A program made the position numbers and the translations under genes. The notes beneath the pieces were generated by a model, which was not told the DNA's origin, did not search any database, and saw only the letters and a list, made by a program, of their open reading frames with translations. A DNA stretch of 64,000 bases from Nocardioides islandensis (lineage in GTDB: Bacteria; Actinomycetota; Actinomycetes; Propionibacteriales; Nocardioidaceae), in assembly GCF_015352455.1 (NCBI RefSeq), contig NZ_JADKPN010000011.1, positions 1-64,000 on the forward strand, read 5' to 3'. This document shows, in pieces, positions 43,187 through 51,865 of this stretch (positions are counted from its first letter, which is position 1; each line of letters starts with the position of its first letter).

Positions 43187-44089
43187 GGCCGCACGCCCCG
43201 TAGCCACGGGCTCCAGCACCGACACCAGCACCCAGGTCACCGACGCCGAGACGAGCGCGGCCCCGAGCATGTGGAAGGCGACCAGGATGACGGGGAGGTC
43301 GGTGAAGTACTGCACGAACCCGACGGCACCCTGGAGCACGATCACGACGAGCAGCACGCGCAGCGGAAGGGTCGACCGGCCGGCGAGCCGGACCGCGAGG
43401 TACAGACCCACGCACAGCCCGAGGAAGAGGAAGACGAAGTCCGCGTGCAGCTGGCTGACCTGGAGCGGGTCGAGGCCGTTGCGGGCGGCGTCCGCGTCGC
43501 CGGCGTGCGGGCCCGACCCGGTGACGACCGTACCGAGGTACAGCACCACCCAGGCCGCCGCGAAGGCCAGCCAGGCCAGGGTCCGGAGCGGGCCGGGCGA
43601 AGGTCCGGGGCCGAAGCCGGAGAGCCGGTGCAGGAACACCACCGACAGCCCGATGATCGCCAGCGAGCAGAGCAGGTGGAACGACACGACCCACGGGTTC
43701 AGGTCGCTGAGGACCGTGAAGCCGCCGATGATGATCTGCGCCGGGATCCCCAGCGCGATCAGGAACGCCAGGACCCGTACGTCGCGTCGCAGCGAGACCC
43801 ACGCGGCCACGAACGTCGCCACCGCGATCACCACCAGTGCGCCGGTGAGCATCCGGTTGCCGAACTCGATGGCTCCGTGGACGCCGAGGCTGCCGTGCGG
43901 GGTGAACGACGAGTCCGTGCAGCGCGGCCAGGTCGGGCAGCCGAGGCCGGATCCGGTGAGGCGTACGGCGCCGCCGGTCACGACCAGCACGACGTTGGCC
44001 ACCAGCGTGGCCCAGGCCAGCGGCCACAGCCGGGCGCCCAGCCAGTCGGCCAGCCGGTCGGCCAGCGATCGGAGGGCGCCGACGATCAC
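43100..44089 (-). CDS. ctaA: heme A synthase (COX15/CtaA)
   Basis: 329 residues with about eight membrane helices. LVVTGGAVRLTGSGLGCPTWPRC near 37-58 has the conserved Cys pair; the heme-ligand His residues are in HGSLGVHGAIEFGNRML near 68, VVSFHLLCSLAIIGLSVVFLHRLSG near 130, LDPLQVSQLHADFVFLFLG near 215 and ILVAFHMLGAALVSA near 275. It oxidises heme O to heme A for cytochrome c oxidase. The GTG overlaps the permease stop by four bases. The final stretch (GSGEPGTASEPGTVPHSPPL..) is low-complexity and is encoded by the tandem hairpin repeat, probably replacing the original C-terminus. Confidence 0.92.
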   Translation of the reverse strand: MIVGALRSLADRLADWLGARLWPLAWATLVANVVLVVTGGAVRLTGSGLGCPTWPRCTDSSFTPHGSLGVHGAIEFGNRMLTGALVVIAVATFVAAWVSLRRDVRVLAFLIALGIPAQIIIGGFTVLSDLNPWVVSFHLLCSLAIIGLSVVFLHRLSGFGPGPSPGPLRTLAWLAFAAAWVVLYLGTVVTGSGPHAGDADAARNGLDPLQVSQLHADFVFLFLGLCVGLYLAVRLAGRSTLPLRVLLVVIVLQGAVGFVQYFTDLPVILVAFHMLGAALVSASVTWVLVSVLEPVATGRAARGSGEPGTASEPGTVPHSPPLGADAGQR

Positions 44090-44862
44090 TCCCACGAGAA
44101 GGTCCGCGCCGTCAGGTACCCGCCCACGAGAGCCCACCCCACCAGGCACGGCAGCGACGACCAGGCGACCGCGCCGTCGAGGAACGCGGCCCGCATGGCG
44201 TCGCCGAGCGCCCCGGAGGGCAGCCACCGGGCGACCGACCCGAACGCGCCGTACGACGAGCTGGGCAGCACGACGGCCCCGCCGGCGAGCAGCAGCAGGT
44301 ACACGAGGTTGGCCACGGCCAGCGTGGCCTCGGCGCGCAACGTGCCCGCGAGGAACAGCCCGAGCGAGGCGAAGGAGGCGGTCCCGAGCACGAGCGCCAG
44401 GACGAAGCCGAGGCAACCGGCCACCGACCAGGAGGGCGACCACCCGAGCACCAGCCCGACCAGGGACACCAGGACGACCTGGAGCACCTCGACGACCAGC
44501 AGCGCGACCACCTTCCCCGCCAGCAGGCCGGACCGCGGCAGAGGAGAGGCGCCGAGCCGCTTGAGCACGCCGTACCGTCGCTCGAACCCCGTCGCGATGG
44601 CCACCGACGTGAACGCCGACGACATGATCGCCAGCGCCAGCACCCCGGGCGTCAGCTCGTCGACCGGCCGGTGCGTGAGCGAGAGGTCGACGTGCGTCAG
44701 ACCGACGACGCCGCCGATCAGCACCAGCACCGGGATCACCACGGCCAGCAGCAGCTGCTCGCCGTTGCGCAGCAGCAGCCGTGTCTCCATCCGGGCCTGC
44801 GCGCGCACCTGCGACGACAGGGGAGCCGCGCCAGGCTGAGGTGAGAAGTCCAACGCGCTCAC
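44086..44862 (-). CDS. ABC-2 type exporter permease
   Basis: 258 residues with six predicted membrane helices: a short cytoplasmic lead (AQARMETRLLLRNGEQLLLA), helix 1 near 38-58, a loop, then helices near 80-95, 115-140, 143-168, 172-195 and 235-250. The mid region GFERRYGVLKRLGASPLPRSGLLAGKV is the coupling segment of ABC-2 permeases. It is translated between the ATPase gene (four-base overlap) and ctaA (four-base overlap). This ATPase-permease-ctaA order is also found in M. tuberculosis (Rv1458c-Rv1456c region, from memory). The substrate is unknown; the link to heme A synthesis is only positional. Confidence 0.85.
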   Translation of the reverse strand: MSALDFSPQPGAAPLSSQVRAQARMETRLLLRNGEQLLLAVVIPVLVLIGGVVGLTHVDLSLTHRPVDELTPGVLALAIMSSAFTSVAIATGFERRYGVLKRLGASPLPRSGLLAGKVVALLVVEVLQVVLVSLVGLVLGWSPSWSVAGCLGFVLALVLGTASFASLGLFLAGTLRAEATLAVANLVYLLLLAGGAVVLPSSSYGAFGSVARWLPSGALGDAMRAAFLDGAVAWSSLPCLVGWALVGGYLTARTFSWE

Positions 44863-45584
44863 AGGACCGTTCCCGTCTTCTCCAGGAACACGTCCTCGAG
44901 CCGTCGCGCCCCGCCGTGGGTCAGGAAGGCGGGCGTCCCGCTCAGCACCAGCCGGCCGTGGTCGATGATGTGCACCTGGTCGGCCAGCCGCTCGGCCTCC
45001 TCGATGTAGTGCGTCGTCAGCACCACCGTCACGCCGGCCGCCCGCAGCTCCCGCAGCAGGTCCCACGTCGTCCGCCGCGCCGCCGGGTCCATGCCCGCGG
45101 TCGGCTCGTCCACGAACAGCAGCTCCGGTCGCCCGACCACCGCCATCGCCAGGCCCAGCCGCTGCTGCTGCCCGCCGGAGAGGCGCCGGTACGGCGTCCG
45201 CCCGCAGTCACCGAGCCCCAGCCGGGTGCCGAGCAGCTCCACGTCCAGCGGGTGCGCGTGCAGGGACGCGACGTGCCGCAGCATCTCCATCGCGTGCACG
45301 CCGCCCCACGCACCGCCCTGCTGCAACATCACGCCGATCCGCGGCAGCAGGTCCCGGCGCGAGGCCACCGGATCCAGCCCGAGGACCCGTACGACGCCCG
45401 CTTGCGGTCGCCGGTACCCCTCGCACGTCTCCAGCGTCGTCGTCTTCCCGGCGCCGTTCGGCCCGAGCACCGCGGTGATGGTGCCGCGCTCGATCGTCAG
45501 GTCCAGCCCGTCGACGGCGACCACGTCGCCGTAGCGCATGACGAGACCGCGGACCTCGACGGCGGGCTCGGCGGGCACGGACAC
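44859..45584 (-). CDS. ABC transporter ATP-binding protein
   Basis: 241 residues. Walker A GPNGAGKTTTLETCEG is near 40, Q-loop IGVMLQQGGAWGG near 85, signature LSGGQQQRLGLAMAVVG near 137, Walker B LLFVDEPTAGMDPAARR near 160 and the switch His in VVLTTHYIEEAERL near 190. It powers the permease encoded immediately downstream. The GTG at 45584 is set by TAGACT six bases upstream; this promoter should drive ATPase, permease and ctaA. Confidence 0.9.
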   Translation of the reverse strand: MSVPAEPAVEVRGLVMRYGDVVAVDGLDLTIERGTITAVLGPNGAGKTTTLETCEGYRRPQAGVVRVLGLDPVASRRDLLPRIGVMLQQGGAWGGVHAMEMLRHVASLHAHPLDVELLGTRLGLGDCGRTPYRRLSGGQQQRLGLAMAVVGRPELLFVDEPTAGMDPAARRTTWDLLRELRAAGVTVVLTTHYIEEAERLADQVHIIDHGRLVLSGTPAFLTHGGARRLEDVFLEKTGTVL

Positions 45585-45590
45585 GCCCGA

Positions 45591-45596
45591 AGTCTA
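45591..45596 (-). promoter_or_regulatory. -10 element of the ABC-ctaA operon
   Basis: TAGACT on the minus strand ends six bases before the GTG at 45584. It overlaps the stop of the upstream same-strand gene, so the operon has its own leaderless promoter. Confidence 0.55.
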
Positions 45597-46787
45597 GGAA
45601 GCCAGCCTGGAGACGACGGACTCGGCCACGATCGCAGCGTCCTCGCCGACCCCGAAGAGCAACGACGACTGACGCTTGCGCAGGAAGTGGACGCCGCAGA
45701 AGTACAGGCCCGGCACCGCTGTGGTGAGGTCGTCGGCCACCACCGGGAAGCCGAGGTCGTCGAAGACCGGGAAGTCCACCCACGTCCGGTGGTCGGGTCG
45801 GTAGCCCGAGGTGAACAGCACGGTGCCGAAGTCGCCCAGGTCCACCGACGCCGGCGCCGACGCCTGGAACGGCTCGGGCTCGGGCAGAGCGGCCTCGTCC
45901 CCGCACGCGTCGCGCAGCCGCCGGCGCAGGTCGTCGTACCGCGCGTCCCCGAAGGCCACCGAGGCGGCCAGGTCGTCGGCGAAGTACGCCGCCCGGTCGT
46001 CGACGCGGTCGAGGTGACCGGCCAGCGTCACGCCGAGGTCCCGCAGCACGCGGACGTGCAGGTCGTGCCCGCCGCGGGCGCCGGTCGCCTGGAAGTTGGC
46101 GAGCAGCCTCGCCTGCGGGCTCGGCAGCGACGCCAGGGTGTCGTCGAAGAAGTCGGTCCGCGCGATCCAGGTGACGATGTCGAGGTCACGCCAGCGACGC
46201 GGCACCCACGGAGAACGGCCGCACGAGATGACCGGATCACGCCCCGCGAGCTGCAGCTCCTCGGCCAGCTGCACACCCGTCTGGCCGCTGCCGACCACGA
46301 GGACCCGGCCCTTCGGGAGCTGGTCGGGGTTCCGGTACTCGAGGGCGTCGAGCACGGCGATCCCGTCCGGGAACGTCGCCGCGACGGCCGGGCGGTGCGG
46401 TCGCCGGTACGCGCCCGTGCAGACCACCACGACCTCCGCCTCGCGCGGCCCGTCGGTCGTCTCCAGCACGAACCCGCCCGAGGAGCCGGGTCCCAGCCGC
46501 GCGACGCCGACACCGCGTTCGATCGGTCCCGCGTCCCGTGCGAACCCCTCGAGGTAGGCGACGATCTCGTCCCGCGCGACGTGTCCCTCGGGGTCGTCAC
46601 CGGCGTACGGGTGACCCGGCAGGTCGAGGGTCCAGTTGGGCGTCACCAGGGTGAAGCTGTCCCACCGACCGCGCCAGGACGCGCCGACGTCGGACGCCTC
46701 CAGCACCACGTGCTCGACGCCTGACAGGCGCAGCGCGCGACTGACCGAGAGCCCGGCCTGCCCGGCACCGACCACGACGACGCTCAC
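45594..46787 (-). CDS. FAD-dependent monooxygenase-like oxidoreductase
   Basis: 397 residues. The FAD motif VVVVGAGQAGLSVSRALRL is at 2-20, the flavin-containing monooxygenase-like WRGRWDSFTLVTPNWTLDLPGHPY near 45-68, the NADPH motif VLVVGSGQTGVQLAEEL near 160, and the terminal region VPGLYFCGVHFLRKRQSSLLFGVGEDA near 360. This plan belongs to the class B flavin monooxygenases/putative flavoprotein YhbS-CzcO group, known for organic oxidation or metal-resistance associations. The substrate is unknown. The GTG at 46787 is chosen because it directly precedes the FAD strand. Confidence 0.78.
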   Translation of the reverse strand: MSVVVVGAGQAGLSVSRALRLSGVEHVVLEASDVGASWRGRWDSFTLVTPNWTLDLPGHPYAGDDPEGHVARDEIVAYLEGFARDAGPIERGVGVARLGPGSSGGFVLETTDGPREAEVVVVCTGAYRRPHRPAVAATFPDGIAVLDALEYRNPDQLPKGRVLVVGSGQTGVQLAEELQLAGRDPVISCGRSPWVPRRWRDLDIVTWIARTDFFDDTLASLPSPQARLLANFQATGARGGHDLHVRVLRDLGVTLAGHLDRVDDRAAYFADDLAASVAFGDARYDDLRRRLRDACGDEAALPEPEPFQASAPASVDLGDFGTVLFTSGYRPDHRTWVDFPVFDDLGFPVVADDLTTAVPGLYFCGVHFLRKRQSSLLFGVGEDAAIVAESVVSRLAS

Positions 46788-46844
46788 CTGCCCGATGCAA
46801 CTCCCGTGCGGGCGAACCGGCAAGGGCTGCCGGCCCGGAGGCGG

Positions 46845-49199
46845 CTACGCCTCGACCATCTCCGGCTCCTCGTCGTCCTCGCCCTCCGGGGGCTCGAAGA
46901 CGTCCGGGGGCTCGCGCCACTGGTCCGGCCCGTGCCCGTTGGCCGCGAGCCAGACCCGCTCCGCGGTGCAGGGCAGGTCGATGTGCCGGACGCCGAGGTG
47001 GCTGAGCGCGTCGACGACGGCGTTCTGGACCGCCGGCGTCGAGCCGATCGTCGCGGACTCGCCGATGCCCTTGGCGCCGAGCGGGTTCACCGGCGTCGGG
47101 GTCTCGGTGTTGCTCGTCTCGAGCTGGATGACGTCGGCCGCGGTGGGGAGGGCGTAGTCGACGAACGTCGCCGTGATCGGCGTGCCGTTCTCGTCGTACA
47201 CCATCTCCTCCCACAACGCCTGCGAGATGCCCTGCACCGCGCCGCCGTGCTGCTGCCCTGCGACGAGGAGCGGGTTCACGATCCGCCCGCAGTCGTCGAC
47301 CGCGACGTGCCGCAGCGGCCGTACGCGGCCGGTCTCGGTGTCCACCTCGACGATCGACACGTGCGCGCCGAACGGGAACGTCGCGCTCGGCAGCCGGTAG
47401 TCGGTGACGACGCCGAGGCCGCCCTCCTGGTCATGGGCGTACGCCGCCAGCTCGGTCCAGCCGATGGAGCTGCCGGGGACGCCCGCCACGCTGAAGTCAC
47501 CGTCGAGGACGACGTCCTCCGGTGCCGCCTCCAACATGCGCGCCGCGATCTCGATCGCCTTCTCGCGCAGCTCGTCGGCGGCCTTGCCGACCGCGCTGCC
47601 GCCGATCTGCAGCGATCGCGAGCCGCCGGTGCCGCCGCCGGTCGGGATGATCGCGGTGTCCGACTGCTCGTAGCGGATCTTCTCCATCGGGATGCCCAGC
47701 CGGTCGGACACGATCATCGAGAAGCTGGTCGCGTGCCCCTGGCCGTGGGCGGACGTGCCGGAGCGCACGGTCGCCGAGCCGTCGGCGTGCACCTCCACCT
47801 GGCCGAGCTCGCTGCCGCCGAAGCCGGTGATCTCGACGTACGTCGCGATCCCGATGCCGAGGAGCTTGGTCTCGCCCGCGTCGATCCGCCGCCGCTGCTC
47901 GGCCCTGGCCCCGTCGACGTCGGCGATCCGCAGTGCCTCGCGCAGCGGCAGGTCGTAGTCGCCGTTGTCGTAGGTCATGCCGGTCTTGGTCTTGTAGGGG
48001 AAGGCGTCCGGCGCGATGAAGTTGCGCCGGCGGATCTCCTCCGGCGCGATGCCGAGCTCGTCGGCGGCCACGTCCATCAGCCGCTCGAGGCACGCCGCCG
48101 CCTCCGGCCGCCCGGCCCCGCGGAACGCGCCGACAGGAGCGGTGTTGGTGAGCACGCCGATGCCGTCGTAGCGCAGCTCGGGGATCACGTAGGTGCCCTG
48201 GGCCATGATGTAGGTCGACCCGGTCGGGAAGGAGCCCCCGAACCCGGCGTACGCCCCGCACTCGCCGATCATCCGCAGCCGCAGGCCGACGATGCGGCCC
48301 TCGGAGGTCAGTCCCAGCTCGGCGTACTGCACCTGGCCGCGGCCCTGCATCGACAGCATCGCCTCGCTGCGAGTCTCGACCCACTTCACGCCGCGGCCCA
48401 GCCGGACCGCGGCCAGCGCGACGGCCGCGTGGTCGGGACCGATGCCGGCCTTGCCGCCGAACGCACCGCCGACGTGCGGGGCCACGACGCGGACCTGGTC
48501 CTCCTCCAGGCCCAGGGTCTCGGCGAGCAGGTCGCGCGAGAGGTGCGGGTGCTGGGTGGAGACCCACGCGCTCACGTGGTCGGGCCCGACCGATGGTCCG
48601 TCGGGGCGGACGATGATCGCGTTGCCCTCGATCGGAGCGGTCGCGATGCGCTGGTTGACCATCCGCACCCGGGTCACGTGGTCAGCGCCCTCGAACGGGT
48701 CCGACCGGTCCTTGCCGTGGCGGCGGACGGCGATGTTGGAGCCGATCTCCTCGAACTGCAGCGGAGCATCGGCGGCCAGCGCGGCCTCGACGTCGCTCAC
48801 GGCCGGCAGGTCGTCGTAGTCCACGTCGACCAGCTCGGCCGCGTCGACGGCCGCCGCACGCGACTCGGCGACCACCAGCGCGACCGGGTCCCCGACGTAC
48901 CGGGCCTTGTCGCGGGCCAGGGCGTACCGCGGCGCCAGCTTGTTGATGACCGCGAACGCGGGGACCGGGTCGTCGCCGAGGTCGGCCGAGGTGTACACGG
49001 CGAGCACGCCGGGAGCCGCCTCGGCCTCGGAGGTGTCGATCCCGGTGATCCGCGCGTGGGCGAACGGGGACCGCACGAACACCGCGTGCGCCAGCGTCTC
49101 GTCCTGGGTGTTGTCGACGAACGTGCCCTTGCCCACCAGGAGCTCCGGGTCCTCGACGCGACGGACCTGGGTCCCGAGCAGTGACGTCCCTTCCGGCAT
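46845..49199 (-). CDS. molybdenum hydroxylase large subunit (xanthine dehydrogenase/CoxL family, form II-like)
   Basis: 784 residues. The N-terminal a/b hammerhead (VEDPELLVGKGTFVDN..AVFVRSPFAHARI) is followed by molybdopterin-binding signatures: VVAPHVGGAFGGKAG near 238, the active-site loop GAFRGAGRPEAAACLERLMD near 355, SGTSAHGQGHATSFSMIV near 482, GGTGGSRSLQIGG near 530, and the catalytic Glu in NPLGAKGIGESATIGSTPA near 720. The loop corresponds to the A-Y-R-G-A-G-R type (form II), not the A-Y-x-C-S-F-R of genuine CO dehydrogenases, so CO is unlikely to be the substrate. The FAD and [2Fe-2S] subunits normally encoded beside it are missing. The acidic tail EGEDDEEPEM is unusual. Leaderless start: TAGTCT six bases before the ATG. 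Confidence 0.85.
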   Translation of the reverse strand: MPEGTSLLGTQVRRVEDPELLVGKGTFVDNTQDETLAHAVFVRSPFAHARITGIDTSEAEAAPGVLAVYTSADLGDDPVPAFAVINKLAPRYALARDKARYVGDPVALVVAESRAAAVDAAELVDVDYDDLPAVSDVEAALAADAPLQFEEIGSNIAVRRHGKDRSDPFEGADHVTRVRMVNQRIATAPIEGNAIIVRPDGPSVGPDHVSAWVSTQHPHLSRDLLAETLGLEEDQVRVVAPHVGGAFGGKAGIGPDHAAVALAAVRLGRGVKWVETRSEAMLSMQGRGQVQYAELGLTSEGRIVGLRLRMIGECGAYAGFGGSFPTGSTYIMAQGTYVIPELRYDGIGVLTNTAPVGAFRGAGRPEAAACLERLMDVAADELGIAPEEIRRRNFIAPDAFPYKTKTGMTYDNGDYDLPLREALRIADVDGARAEQRRRIDAGETKLLGIGIATYVEITGFGGSELGQVEVHADGSATVRSGTSAHGQGHATSFSMIVSDRLGIPMEKIRYEQSDTAIIPTGGGTGGSRSLQIGGSAVGKAADELREKAIEIAARMLEAAPEDVVLDGDFSVAGVPGSSIGWTELAAYAHDQEGGLGVVTDYRLPSATFPFGAHVSIVEVDTETGRVRPLRHVAVDDCGRIVNPLLVAGQQHGGAVQGISQALWEEMVYDENGTPITATFVDYALPTAADVIQLETSNTETPTPVNPLGAKGIGESATIGSTPAVQNAVVDALSHLGVRHIDLPCTAERVWLAANGHGPDQWREPPDVFEPPEGEDDEEPEMVEA

Positions 49200-49205
49200 G
49201 CGGTC

Positions 49206-49211
49206 AGACTA
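49206..49211 (-). promoter_or_regulatory. -10 element of the CoxL-like gene
   Basis: TAGTCT on the minus strand ends six bases before the ATG at 49199. Confidence 0.5.
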
Positions 49212-49280
49212 CGACCGGACCGGAGAGCCTCTCCGTCAGGGCGTGCTCGCCGGGCGCCGCTCCGCGTCGGTGGCCCCGCC

Positions 49281-49286
49281 TACAGT
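49281..49286 (+). promoter_or_regulatory. -10 element of the DrrAB-type operon
   Basis: TACAGT ends seven bases before the ATG at 49294; leaderless. It is divergent from the promoter at 49206-49211. Confidence 0.5.
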
Positions 49287-49293
49287 TCGGGGC

Positions 49294-50283
49294 ATGCCCC
49301 CGCCCTCGACCTCGTCCCCGGCCGTCGAGGCCGACCACCTCGTGAAGCACTTCGAGGACACCGTCGCCGTCGACGACGTCACCTTCTCCGTGCCCGAGGG
49401 CAGTGTGCTCGGCCTCCTGGGCCCCAACGGCGCGGGCAAGACCACGACCGTCCGGATGATGACCACCCTGAGCCGGCCGACCAGCGGCACCGCCCGGGTG
49501 GCCGGCCACGACGTGCTCACCGAGCCCGACGCCGTACGCCGCTCGATGGGCCTCACGGGCCAGAGCGCGACCGTCGACGAGCTGCTCACCGGCCGCGAGA
49601 ACCTCGACCTCATCAGCGCCCTCTACGGCCTGGACCGCAGCACCGCCCGCAGGGTCGGCGACGACCTGCTCGAGCGGTTCTCCCTGGCCGAGGCGTCCGA
49701 CCGGGTCGTCAAGACCTACTCCGGCGGCATGCGCCGCCGCCTCGACCTGGCCGTCAGCCTGGTCGCGACGCCGCCGGTGCTGTTCCTCGACGAGCCGACC
49801 ACCGGCCTCGACCCGCGCAGCCGCGTGGAGCTGTGGGACGTCCTGCGCGAGCTGGTCACCGACGGCACCACCCTCGTGCTCACCACGCAGTACCTCGAGG
49901 AGGCCGACCAGCTGGCCGACAACATCGTGGTGATCGACCACGGCCGCATCATCGCCGAGGGCACGCCCCTCCAGCTCAAGGACCAGTCGGGTGCCGCGGC
50001 CGTCGTGGTGACGGTGTCCCACGCCGACGACCTGCCCCGGGCCCAGGAGGTGATCCGCACGGTCGTCCCCGAGTTCCACGTCGAGGAGGGCGCTCGCCAG
50101 ATCAGCGCACCGGCCGGCGGGCTCGGTCACATGACGAAGATCGCGGCGGCGTTCGACGGGAGCGGCATCGAGCTCGACGACCTGGGCCTGAAGCGGCCCA
50201 GCCTCGACGACGTGTTCCTCCGGCTGACCGGGCACCGCGCCGAGGAGCCCAGCGAGCCCGAGTCCGAGGAGGCACTGCGATGA
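49294..50283 (+). CDS. DrrA-type ABC transporter ATP-binding protein
   Basis: 329 residues. Walker A LGPNGAGKTTTVRMMTTL near 45, signature YSGGMRRRLDLAVSLVA near 147, Walker B VLFLDEPTTGLDPRSR near 168, and switch LVLTTQYLEEADQLAD near 198. The C-terminal extra domain of about 100 residues (VVVTVSHADDLPRAQEVIRTVVPEF.. and GLKRPSLDDVFLRLTGH) is the mark of the daunorubicin-resistance DrrA group. It should energise export of a hydrophobic compound with the permease encoded next, overlapping by ATGA. The ATG at 49294 is fixed by TACAGT seven bases upstream. Confidence 0.9.
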   Translation: MPPPSTSSPAVEADHLVKHFEDTVAVDDVTFSVPEGSVLGLLGPNGAGKTTTVRMMTTLSRPTSGTARVAGHDVLTEPDAVRRSMGLTGQSATVDELLTGRENLDLISALYGLDRSTARRVGDDLLERFSLAEASDRVVKTYSGGMRRRLDLAVSLVATPPVLFLDEPTTGLDPRSRVELWDVLRELVTDGTTLVLTTQYLEEADQLADNIVVIDHGRIIAEGTPLQLKDQSGAAAVVVTVSHADDLPRAQEVIRTVVPEFHVEEGARQISAPAGGLGHMTKIAAAFDGSGIELDDLGLKRPSLDDVFLRLTGHRAEEPSEPESEEALR

Positions 50284-51125
50284 CCACCACGCCCGCCCGC
50301 CTCGAGCGACCCGAGATCCGTCGCACCACGCTGCTGACTCAGTCGCTGGCCATCACCCGCCGCAACCTGATCCACATCAAGCGGATGCCCGAGATGCTGC
50401 TCGACGTCACCATCCAGCCGGTGATGTTCGTGCTGCTCTTCGCGTTCGTGTTCGGCGGCTCGATCGCCATCAGCGGAGGGGACCCCCGGGAGTACCGCGA
50501 GTGGCTGATGGCCGGGATCATGGGCCAGACGATCGCGTTCGCGTCGTTCATCGTCGCCGTCGGGCTCACCGCCGACATCGACAAGGGCATCGTCGACCGG
50601 CTGCGGTCCCTGCCGATCCACCCGGCGGCCGTCCTGGTCGGGCGCAGCATCTCCAGCCTGCTGCACTCCAGCATCGGCATCGTCATCATGTCGCTGACCG
50701 GCCTGGCCATCGGCTGGCGGATCCATGACGGCATCGCCCGAGCGGCCCTCGCCTACCTCCTGCTGCTGGCCTGGGGCTTCGCGATGATCTGGGTCGGCAT
50801 CCTCGTGGGCGCGACGATGCGGTCGGTCGAGGCGGTCAACGGGCTGATGTTCGCCACGATGTTCCCGGTCACGTTCCTGGCCAACACGTTCGCCCCGGCG
50901 GAGAACATGCCGACGCTCCTGCGGATCTTCGCCGAGTGGAACCCGATCTCCTCGCTGGTGCTGGCGGTGCGCGAGCTCTGGGGCACGCCCCTCCCGCCGG
51001 CCGAGCACGAGCTGGCGCTGCCCCTGCAGCACCCCGTGATCTCGACCATCGTGTGGACCGTCGTGATCACCGGGGTGATGGCCCCGCTGGCCCTGCGGGC
51101 CTTCAAGCGGCGTACCGACGTCTGA
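50280..51125 (+). CDS. DrrB-type ABC-2 permease
   Basis: 281 residues with six membrane helices. The ABC-2 features are RRNLIHIKRMPEMLLDVTIQPVMFVLLFAFVFGG at the start, GIVDRLRSLPIHPAAVLVGRSISSLLHS near 100, VGATMRSVEAVNGLMFATMFPVTFLANTFAPAENMP near 180-215, and RIFAEWNPISSLVLAVRELWG near 220. It forms the membrane part of the exporter with the upstream ATPase. The gene ends 62 bases before sufR. Substrate unknown. Confidence 0.9.
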   Translation: MTTTPARLERPEIRRTTLLTQSLAITRRNLIHIKRMPEMLLDVTIQPVMFVLLFAFVFGGSIAISGGDPREYREWLMAGIMGQTIAFASFIVAVGLTADIDKGIVDRLRSLPIHPAAVLVGRSISSLLHSSIGIVIMSLTGLAIGWRIHDGIARAALAYLLLLAWGFAMIWVGILVGATMRSVEAVNGLMFATMFPVTFLANTFAPAENMPTLLRIFAEWNPISSLVLAVRELWGTPLPPAEHELALPLQHPVISTIVWTVVITGVMAPLALRAFKRRTDV

Positions 51126-51135
51126 CCCGTGGTCG

Positions 51136-51151
51136 GTAAGGCCACCCTTAC
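51136..51151. promoter_or_regulatory. palindrome upstream of sufR
   Basis: GTAAGG-CCAC-CCTTAC is a perfect 6-4-6 inverted repeat about 25 bases upstream of the presumed -10. It is a candidate operator for SufR itself or for an iron regulator; the sequence does not clearly match a DtxR/IdeR box. Confidence 0.45.
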
Positions 51152-51175
51152 TTGAACCGGCCCGAGCAATAACGG

Positions 51176-51181
51176 CACACT
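51176..51181 (+). promoter_or_regulatory. -10 element of the suf operon
   Basis: CACACT ends six bases before the GTG of sufR at 51188; it has the leaderless spacing with a C in the first position. Confidence 0.35.
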
Positions 51182-51187
51182 GGCGTT

Positions 51188-51865
51188 GTGGAATTCGAGA
51201 CCGATCAGCCGACGCGTGAGCGCGTGGCCCGGTCGATCCTCGAGCAGGGTCCCTCGACGGCCGCCGCACTGGCCGCTCGGCTGGACCTGACACCGGCCGC
51301 CGTACGCCGCCATCTCGACCACCTGGTCGCCGACGGCACGATCGAGGCGCGCGAGCCGCGCACCCAGACCAGCCGGGGCCGCGGACGGCCCGCCAAGGTC
51401 TTCGCGATCACCGAGTCCGGCCGCGACGGCTTCGACCAGCAGTACGACGACCTGGCGCTGCAGGCGCTCCGGTTCCTGGCCGAGACCGGCGGTGACGACG
51501 CCGTGCGGGCCTTCGCCGACCGGCGGATGTCCTTCATCGAGGAGCGCTTCGCCGACGTGCTGGGCGCCGACCCCGCGCTGACGCCGGCCGAGGCGTTGGC
51601 CAGGGTGTTCACCGACGAGGGCTACATCGCCAACGTCAAGCAGCTGCCCGTCGTGGGGGAGCAGCTGTGCCAGCAGCACTGCCCCGTCTCCCACGTCGCC
51701 CACGAGTTCCCCCAGCTCTGCGAGGCCGAGACCGCGGCGATCAGCCGGGTGCTCGGCCGGCACGTGCAGCGGCTGGCCACCATCGCCCACGGCGACGGGG
51801 TGTGCACCACGTGCATCCCCGCGCCGCGACAGAACGACGACAAGAGAGAGAAGGTCACGACGTGA
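51188..51865 (+). CDS. sufR: iron-sulfur sensing repressor SufR
   Basis: 225 residues. The N-terminal winged helix is RERVARSILEQGPSTAAALAARLDLTPAAVRRHLDHLVADGTI, with a basic wing TQTSRGRGRPAKVFAIT. The C-terminal domain holds the cluster-ligand candidates C-Q-Q-H-C near 159-163, C in PQLCEAE near 177, and C-T-T-C near 211-214. SufR binds a 4Fe-4S cluster and represses the suf operon when clusters are plentiful. It is first gene of the operon and overlaps sufB by four bases. Confidence 0.92.
   Translation: MEFETDQPTRERVARSILEQGPSTAAALAARLDLTPAAVRRHLDHLVADGTIEAREPRTQTSRGRGRPAKVFAITESGRDGFDQQYDDLALQALRFLAETGGDDAVRAFADRRMSFIEERFADVLGADPALTPAEALARVFTDEGYIANVKQLPVVGEQLCQQHCPVSHVAHEFPQLCEAETAAISRVLGRHVQRLATIAHGDGVCTTCIPAPRQNDDKREKVTT

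Noticed and set aside
46845..49199. Aerobic CO dehydrogenase large subunit
   Set aside because: The active loop is R-G-A-G-R rather than the C-S-F-R of true CO dehydrogenase, and the other two subunits are absent.
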